In this document: positions 58,577-64,000 of the stretch, piece after piece
Layout: the number at the start of each line of letters is the position of its first letter
How positions within the stretch are numbered: the first letter of the stretch is position 1
Assembly: GCF_001514115.1 (NCBI RefSeq)
Contig: NZ_KQ948455.1
Span: 296,709 to 360,708 of the forward strand
Direction: 5' to 3'
Length of the DNA: 64,000 nucleotides
DNA from: Streptomyces olivochromogenes
GTDB lineage: Bacteria > Actinomycetota > Actinomycetes > Streptomycetales > Streptomycetaceae
Notes under the pieces: generated by a model
Seen by the model: only the letters and a program-made list of their open reading frames with translations
What the model was told of the DNA's origin: nothing
Database searches by the model: none
Program-made: the position numbers and the translations under genes

Positions 58577-60187
58577 TCAGTGGGTGGAATCGGCCGTGGC
58601 CGGCGGGAGTTCCGTCTCGACGCCCGGGTCGCCCGCGTCCGCCGTGTAGTCCTGCGGAGACGTCTCGTCGACGCCATCCGGCGCGTTGAAGGCGCGGAGG
58701 GCGAAGGTGAGGACGACGCTGACCACGACGTTCAGGACGAAGGCCGTCAGACCGAGGTAGCCGATCTCCCCGATGCCCGGGATCTCCTTCGAGCTGCCGC
58801 CGAAGTGCTTCTGGGTGGGAGAGGCGACCCCGTACGCGGCGATCGTGCCGTACAGCATGCCCACCGCCCAGCCCCCGAGCAGCGCCCAGCGGTGGAACCA
58901 GCGGGTGAACAGGCCACCGACCAGCGCCGGGAAGGTCTGGAGGATCCAGATGCCGCCCAGGAGCTGGAAGTTGATCGCGACCGTCTTGTCCATCGTCAGG
59001 ACGAAGACCAGCGCGCCCACCTTCACAAGGAGCGACACCAGCTTGGAGACCCTGGTCTCCTGCTGCGGGGTGGCGTCCGGCCTGATGAAGTCCTTGTAGA
59101 TGTTGCGGGTGAAGAGGTTCGCGGCCGCGATGGACATGATGGCCGCCGGTACGAGCGCTCCGATACCGATCGCCGCGAAGGCCACCCCCGCGAACCAGTC
59201 CGGGAACATGTTCTCGAAGAGCTGGGGGATGGCGAGCTGGCCGTTGGTGACCTTGACCCCGGCCGCGATCGCCATGAACCCGAGCAGGGCGAGCAGCCCC
59301 AGCATCAGGGAGTAGAGAGGAAGGATCGTGGTGTTGCGGCGGATCACCTCACGGCTGCGGCTGGAGAGCGTCGCCGTGATCGAGTGCGGGTACATGAACA
59401 GCGCGAGCGCCGATCCGAGCGCGAGCGTGGCGTACGTCCACTGGCCCGCTTGGGCGGGCACGAGCCCGCCCGCCCCCGCCGCCGTGTACTTGTCGCTCGC
59501 CGCCTTGAAGATCTCGTCGAACCCGCCCAGCTTGATCGGGATGTAGATGATGGCCACCGCGATCACGATGTAGATCAGGGTGTCCTTCACGAACGCGATC
59601 AGGGCGGGGGCCCGCAGTCCCGAGGAGTAGGTGTACGCGGCCAGCACGCCGAACGCGATGAGGAGCGGAAGGTCCTTCACGAACCAGTTCGTGTTCTCGC
59701 CGCCGCCCACGCCCATCACGTCCAGGACGGCCTGGATGCCGACCAGCTGGAGCGCGATGTACGGCATGGTCGCGAGGATGCCGGTCACGGCCACGGCGAG
59801 GGACAGACCCTTCGAACCGAAGCGCCCGCGCACGAAGTCCGAGGTCGTCACGTACCCGTGCTTGTGGGAGACCGACCACAGGCGGGGGAGGAACGTGAAG
59901 ATCAGCGGGTAGACGAGGATCGTGTACGGCACGGCGAAGAAGCCGGCCGCGCCCGCCGCGTAGATCGCCGCCGGTACGGCGACGAAGGTGTACGCCGTGT
60001 AGAGGTCGCCGCCGAGCAGGAACCAGGTGACCCAGGTGCCGAACGACCGTCCGCCCAGGCCCCATTCGTCGAGGCTCTGCTCGTCGGCCGCCCTGCGCCA
60101 GCGCGCGGCCAGGAATCCCATGACCGTGACGGCCAGGAAGAAGAAGATGAAGACGCCGAGCGCGACGCCGTTCACGCCGTCCTTCAC
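58577..60187 (-). CDS. sodium:solute symporter (SSS family, MctP-like)
   Basis: This 536-residue membrane protein has about 13 transmembrane helices and SSS-typical segments (SFGTWVTWFLLGGDLYTAYT near the N-terminus, then GAALVPAAIMSIAAANLFTRN-like). Members with a DUF3311 partner often carry monocarboxylates. The start GTG overlaps the DUF3311 stop as GTGA. The substrate is inferred from subfamily only. Confidence 0.85.
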   Translation of the reverse strand: MKDGVNGVALGVFIFFFLAVTVMGFLAARWRRAADEQSLDEWGLGGRSFGTWVTWFLLGGDLYTAYTFVAVPAAIYAAGAAGFFAVPYTILVYPLIFTFLPRLWSVSHKHGYVTTSDFVRGRFGSKGLSLAVAVTGILATMPYIALQLVGIQAVLDVMGVGGGENTNWFVKDLPLLIAFGVLAAYTYSSGLRAPALIAFVKDTLIYIVIAVAIIYIPIKLGGFDEIFKAASDKYTAAGAGGLVPAQAGQWTYATLALGSALALFMYPHSITATLSSRSREVIRRNTTILPLYSLMLGLLALLGFMAIAAGVKVTNGQLAIPQLFENMFPDWFAGVAFAAIGIGALVPAAIMSIAAANLFTRNIYKDFIRPDATPQQETRVSKLVSLLVKVGALVFVLTMDKTVAINFQLLGGIWILQTFPALVGGLFTRWFHRWALLGGWAVGMLYGTIAAYGVASPTQKHFGGSSKEIPGIGEIGYLGLTAFVLNVVVSVVLTFALRAFNAPDGVDETSPQDYTADAGDPGVETELPPATADSTH

Positions 60188-60465
60188 TTCGCCGCACCCC
60201 CGCCCTGGGACGCGCGGGCGCGCTGGTCACGCTGCCACAGCTGGTACGCGGTCACGGTGAGCGCCGTGGACACGAGCACCCACAGCATCTGGTACCAGTA
60301 GAAGAACGGGATGCCGATGAACGCCGGGTCGGTCTTGGCGTAGGAGCCGACCCACAGCATCGCCACGAACGGGGCGATCAGGCACAGGGCGATGACCACC
60401 CGGACCGGTGTCACCACCGGCGGTTCGACCTTCGGCGCGTCTGGCACGTCGGACACGTCTGACAT
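60184..60465 (-). CDS. DUF3311 small membrane protein, partner of the SSS symporter
   Basis: A 93-residue protein with two transmembrane helices (VVIALCLIAPFVAMLWVGSY and MLWVLVSTALTVTAYQLW) separated by PAFIGIPFFYWYQ, the DUF3311 signature. It overlaps the symporter gene by 4 bp, as in many actinobacteria. Confidence 0.88.
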   Translation of the reverse strand: MSDVSDVPDAPKVEPPVVTPVRVVIALCLIAPFVAMLWVGSYAKTDPAFIGIPFFYWYQMLWVLVSTALTVTAYQLWQRDQRARASQGGGAAK

Positions 60466-60581
60466 ACGGCGACTCCGTCCCCTCGCTGTTCACCTGTGCA
60501 ATGCGCAGGCAATCTAGGCGACGGTGTCAGCCAAGCGGAAGCCCTCGTCCGTATCTCGGTCCGGGCAACGTGGCAGGTGCG

Positions 60582-61346
60582 CTACTCCTGCGGGCGCTTG
60601 AGCCGTGCCACGAACTTGTACCGGTCGCCCCGGTACACCGACCGCACCCACTCCACCGGCTCGCCCTGCCGGTCCAGCGAGTGCCGGGAGAGCATCAGCA
60701 TGGGCAGACCGACATCGGTGCCGAGCAGGCCGGCCTCACGCGGGGTGGCCAGCGAGGTCTCGATGGTCTCCTCGGCCTCGGCGAGATGGACGTCGTACAC
60801 CTCGGCGAGCGCGGTGTAGAGGGACGTGTACTTCACCAGGCTGCGGCGCAGGGCGGGGAAGCGCTTCGCGGAGAGGTGGGTCGTCTCGATGGCCATCGGC
60901 TCGCCGCTCGCGAGGCGCAGCCGCTCGATGCGCAGCACCCGGCCGCCGGCCGAGATGTCGAGCAGCTCGGCGAGGGTGTCGTCGGCGGTGATGTAGCCGA
61001 TGTCCAGGAGCTGCGAGGTGGGTTCAAGGCCCTGGGCGCGCATGTCCTCGGTGTACGAGGTGAGCTGGAGCGCCTGGGAGACCTTGGGCTTCGCGACGAA
61101 CGTGCCCTTGCCCTGGATACGTTCGAGGCGGCCCTCGACGACCAGTTCCTGGAGGGCCTGGCGCACGGTCGTGCGCGAGGTGTCGAACTCGGCGGCGAGG
61201 GTGCGCTCGGGCGGTACGGGCGTGCCGGGCGGCAGTGTCTCCGTCATGTCGAGCAGATGCTTCTTGAGGCGGTAGTACTTGGGCACGCGCGCGGTACGGA
61301 TGGGGGCCCCACCCTCGTTCTCCGCACTGCTGACGTCGGTGCTCAT
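60582..61346 (-). CDS. dasR: GntR/HutC-family global regulator DasR
   Basis: This 254-residue protein has an N-terminal GntR winged helix (RTLAAEFDTSRTTVRQALQE, then GRLERIQGKGTFVA) and a UTRA effector domain. Length equals S. coelicolor DasR. DasR represses aminosugar uptake and secondary metabolite genes and is released by glucosamine-6-phosphate. It is divergent from dasA with several DasR-type sites between them. Confidence 0.93.
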   Translation of the reverse strand: MSTDVSSAENEGGAPIRTARVPKYYRLKKHLLDMTETLPPGTPVPPERTLAAEFDTSRTTVRQALQELVVEGRLERIQGKGTFVAKPKVSQALQLTSYTEDMRAQGLEPTSQLLDIGYITADDTLAELLDISAGGRVLRIERLRLASGEPMAIETTHLSAKRFPALRRSLVKYTSLYTALAEVYDVHLAEAEETIETSLATPREAGLLGTDVGLPMLMLSRHSLDRQGEPVEWVRSVYRGDRYKFVARLKRPQE

Positions 61347-61479
61347 GCTCTGCCTTCCCGGCTCCGGGTGCCGAAGCGACCGACATCCCGTCGGTCACGG
61401 CTCACATCGTGGCACGGCTTCGTGTGCGAGTGTCCCCCCGCACGCTCCGTGATCCCCTCTATATACCGTCGGCGTACCC

Positions 61480-61495
61480 GTTGGTCTAGTCCATA
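61480..61495. promoter_or_regulatory. DasR-responsive element (dre), dasR-proximal
   Basis: GTTGGTCTAGTCCATA matches the dre pattern TGGTCTAGACCA with one change. It lies upstream of TATATA (about 61460), the likely dasR -10 on the minus strand, so dasR may be autoregulated. Confidence 0.75.
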
Positions 61496-61619
61496 GTGTG
61501 GACTCGGGGCGATCGGGAGGCGCGAGAGGCCGGTGAACGGCCCCGCCGTTTATGCCACTTACCTACTTAAAGGTCCTTGCATATGTAGGTCCCATAACGG
61601 ACGACCAGTCGGGCTTACA

Positions 61620-61690
61620 CACCCTTGACACCCCTCTAGGTCTAGGCCAAGCTCCCCGTACTGGTCTACACCATTGGTCCAGTCCCAGTC
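61620..61690 (+). promoter_or_regulatory. dasA promoter region with dre-like cluster
   Basis: TTGACA (61625-61630) is a good -35, though the -10 is weak. AGGTCTAGGCCA (61638-61649), ACTGGTCTACACCATT (61660-61675) and TTGGTCCAGTCC (overlapping, near 61673) all resemble dre. The 61347-61771 gap thus carries regulatory sites for both genes. Confidence 0.65.
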
Positions 61691-61771
61691 CCACGGGCAG
61701 TACTCGGCAGCGCTTCGGCATGTGTCACCGCGGTGGGCAGGGGGGTTTATGGCATCCCTGAGGAGGGTGGC

Positions 61772-63058
61772 GTGAAGCGGAAGCTGGCAGCCGCGATCGG
61801 TATCGCGGGCATGATGGTCTCCATCGCGGCGTGCGGGAGCAGCGACAACAAGTCCGGGGGGTCGGACAAGGGCGCGGACGCGAAAGCACTGACCGTCTGG
61901 CTCACGGTGGACGCGCAGAACAACTGGCCCGAGCTGGTGAAGGCCGCCGACGCGGCGGTGCAGAAGGCGCACCCGGGCGTCAAGATCAACCACGAGTACT
62001 ACGGCTGGCCGGACAAGAACACCAAGCTCGACGCGGTCCTCGCCACCGACAAGGCGCCCGACGTGGTCGAGATGGGCAACACCGAGATGCTCGGCTACAT
62101 GGTCAAGGGCGCCTTCGCCCCCATCGACGCGTCGAAGCTCGACAACTCGGCCGCGTGGCTGGACGGCCTGAAGGCCTCCGTCACCTACGACGGCAAGACC
62201 TACGGCGTGCCGTACTACGCCGGTGGCCGCGTCGGCAACTGGCGCAAGGACGTGGCGGCTTCGGTCGGTGTCAAGACGCCGCCGAAGACGTACACGGAGC
62301 TCATCTCCGACCTGGACAAGATCCAGAAGAAGGAGGGGAGCAAGTTCAGCGCCTGGTACCAGCCGACGCGTGACTGGTACGCCGCGATGTCCTTCGTCTA
62401 CGACGCCGGCGGCTCCATCGCCAAGGAGGACGGCGGCCAGTGGAAGGCCAGCCTGTCGTCTCCGGAGTCCATCAAGGGACTCAACGACTGGAAGACCATC
62501 GTCGACAAGTACATGCACGGCGACAAGACCAAGGACGAGTCCGACCGTTACATCGTCTACGGCCAGGGCAAGTCCGCCATGATCTTCGGCGCCGCGTGGG
62601 AGGGTGCGACCTCCGAGGACCCGAAGAACGACAAGACCGGCAAGCTCAAGGGCAACCTCGAGAACTTCGTGATGCCCGGCCCGTCCGGCAAGAACCTCCC
62701 CGTCTTCCTCGGTGGTTCCGACCTCGCCGTCCCGGTGAAGTCCAAGGCGCAGGCGCTCGCCGCCGAGTGGATCAACGCCTTCACGGGCTCCGCCGGTCAG
62801 AAGGGTCTGATGGCCAAGGGCAACCTGCCCAACAACAAGACCGACCTCGCCACCCTCAAGAACGACCCGGCGACGGTGGTTCCGGCCACCGCGGCCGAGT
62901 CCAACTGGTTCGTGCCGATGGCTCCCGGCTGGGGCCAGGTCGAGAAGGCCCAGGTCCTGCAGACCATGCTGCAGAACATCGGCACCGGCAAGAAGTCGGT
63001 CGAGGCCGCCGCGAAGGATGCGGACGCCGCGATCGACAAGGTCATCAACACCAAGTGA
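61772..63058 (+). CDS. dasA: DasA, chitobiose-binding lipoprotein of an ABC transporter
   Basis: This 428-residue solute-binding lipoprotein has a signal peptide with lipobox SIAAC (Cys at about residue 21) and a family-1 binding-protein fold (LTVWLTVDAQNNWPELVKAA, PDVVEMGNTEMLGYM). It binds N,N'-diacetylchitobiose outside the cell. AGGAGG lies 5 nt before GTG 61772. The permease genes dasB and dasC would normally follow at once but are not in the next 940 bp. Confidence 0.92.
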   Translation: MKRKLAAAIGIAGMMVSIAACGSSDNKSGGSDKGADAKALTVWLTVDAQNNWPELVKAADAAVQKAHPGVKINHEYYGWPDKNTKLDAVLATDKAPDVVEMGNTEMLGYMVKGAFAPIDASKLDNSAAWLDGLKASVTYDGKTYGVPYYAGGRVGNWRKDVAASVGVKTPPKTYTELISDLDKIQKKEGSKFSAWYQPTRDWYAAMSFVYDAGGSIAKEDGGQWKASLSSPESIKGLNDWKTIVDKYMHGDKTKDESDRYIVYGQGKSAMIFGAAWEGATSEDPKNDKTGKLKGNLENFVMPGPSGKNLPVFLGGSDLAVPVKSKAQALAAEWINAFTGSAGQKGLMAKGNLPNNKTDLATLKNDPATVVPATAAESNWFVPMAPGWGQVEKAQVLQTMLQNIGTGKKSVEAAAKDADAAIDKVINTK

Positions 63059-64000
63059 CATGAGCGCGGGGCGTGGTGGGCCCCCGGGGCACGTCCGGGG
63101 CTACACCCGGGGTGCGTCCAGGGTCCGCCCGGGGTCTGACCCGGGTCCGTCCGGGGTGTGCCTCCGGGGGTACGTCCGAGTACGTCCGGGGCGATCCCCG
63201 GGATGTTCCCGGGCGCGCCCGCCGGGGTCCTCTTCGGGCCCGGGTTCCTACCGCTTCCCGCACGACCATGCGGGACCCGGCGCCGTACGACCGCGCGGGG
63301 CCCCGGCCGCGTACAACCGTGCGAGGCCGGGCCGCGTACGACCGGGAGGGCCCGGGCCGCGTACGACCGGGTGGGTCCGGCCGGACTACGACCCGGGCGG
63401 CCCCCGACCGGAACCGGCCGCACCAGGTTCGGACCCCGCCCGACCCGCACCGGACTCGGACCCCGCCCGACCCGCACCGGACTCGGACCCAGCAGGACCC
63501 AGCAGGACCGAGCAGGACCGAGCAGGACGGGGCAGGGCGGGCCAGGACCGGCCGGGCCGCCTCGCGCACGACCGAGAGGGCCCGCCCCGGCGAGCGCCCC
63601 GCGTACGACCGCGGGGGCCCGCCCCTGTGCATGACCTGTGCGGGCTCGGCCCGTGTGCGACCGCGGGGGTCCGCCCCCGTGCACGACCCGCGCGGGGCCC
63701 GAACCGCGCACGATCGTGCGGGGTTCGGACCGTGTACCACCGTGTGGGGCTCGGGCCGTGTGTGATCTGGGTGGCTTTCGCCCGGATACGGCCGCGCCGG
63801 GTTTTGGGCCCTGTACGACCGCGAGGGTCCGCCCCGCGCGCGATCGCGAGGGTCCGCCCCCGTGCAGACCGTGCGGAGCCGGGCCGCGTACGACCGTGCG
63901 GGGCGCCGGCCGCGTACGGCCCGGGCGTGTTTCGCCTGTGTTCGACCGTGTGGGGCCTGCCCCGCGTACGACCCCGTGCGGGGCTTCGACCACGTACGAC
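63059..64000. repeat. low-complexity tract of degenerate short repeats after dasA
   Basis: The sequence is built from decaying repeats. At 63070-63200 short units around GTCCGGGGT recur. From about 63280 on, 24-25-bp units resemble GCGTACGACCGNGNGGGNCC. Two perfect 27-bp copies (GGACCCCGCCCGACCCGCAC plus 7 bases) lie at 63431-63484. Four AGCAGGACCN units lie at 63491-63530. Both strands have long open frames made of repeats of RGPAPHG or VRPG type, which I do not regard as genes. Confidence 0.75.

Noticed and set aside
62797..63993. 398-residue minus-strand frame after dasA
   Set aside because: It overlaps dasA and is made of degenerate RGP/VRG repeats from the low-complexity tract.

Overview
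This window comes from a Streptomyces chromosome. GC is very high with strong third-position bias, there are several WhiB-like/SigR/RsrA/DasR regulators that are typical of the genus, and the terpene pair eizA-cyp170A is present. From memory (no database was searched) the gene order follows S. coelicolor from about SCO5183 to SCO5232. The left third also keeps the actinobacterial block seen in Mycobacterium tuberculosis: adnA-adnB-nudC-mrx-uvrD2-whiB7-aarF-zincin-PDZ-UPF0182.

Layout. 1-10116: DNA repair (adnA 3' end, adnB, uvrD2) with a dipeptidase, NudC and mycoredoxin. 10129-11811: wblC (whiB7) with an autoregulatory-type promoter, a 107-codon leader ORF, an attenuator-like terminator and a translationally coupled basic protein. 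11851-15215: ABC1 kinase, ThiF-like protein, YgjP-type metallopeptidase. 15350-18499: a TerD-AIM24 fusion followed by two more AIM24 proteins. 18653-28346: Nudix, zincin-like protein, SDR epimerase, MoaE, PDZ-Lon-like protease, PPA1309 protein and UPF0182 membrane protein. 28489-30911: two identical initiator tRNA genes flanking a Sel1/TPR protein. 31023-35911: a PerR-like Fur regulator divergent from a catalase, then a CBS protein, HisN, TetR and an SMR exporter. 36057-40922: rsgA, aroA, M50 peptidase, SRAP protein, alpha/beta-hydrolase. 40928-42160: sigR-rsrA. 42316-47075: an HD-GYP protein, a degenerate HD partner, a TPR protein and peptide deformylase. 47385-49837: albaflavenone genes. 49885-57775: class Ia ribonucleotide reductase nrdAB under a cobalamin riboswitch, separated from an nrdS-like AraC regulator by a sedolisin-like protease and a lipoprotein. 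57827-60465: GNAT and an SSS symporter with its DUF3311 partner. 60582-63058: dasR and dasA with a cluster of DasR sites between them. 63059-64000: a degenerate short-repeat tract where dasB would be expected.

Connections. WblC (antibiotic response) is reported to activate sigR in S. coelicolor. SigR drives thiol-oxidative-stress genes, and a textbook SigR promoter lies upstream of the mycoredoxin gene here, so three parts of one antibiotic/thiol-stress circuit sit in this window. The nrd genes link dNTP synthesis to vitamin B12. The das genes link chitin-derived aminosugar uptake to development.

The least expected feature of the window is its non-coding sequence. Four unrelated genes (SRAP, M50 peptidase, TPR protein, nrdB) have tandem microrepeats whose unit contains their own last codons and stop, running into the intergenic space. 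There is also a 24-bp palindrome array at 21990-22425, a dispersed extragenic element at three sites, and the unusual tract after dasA.
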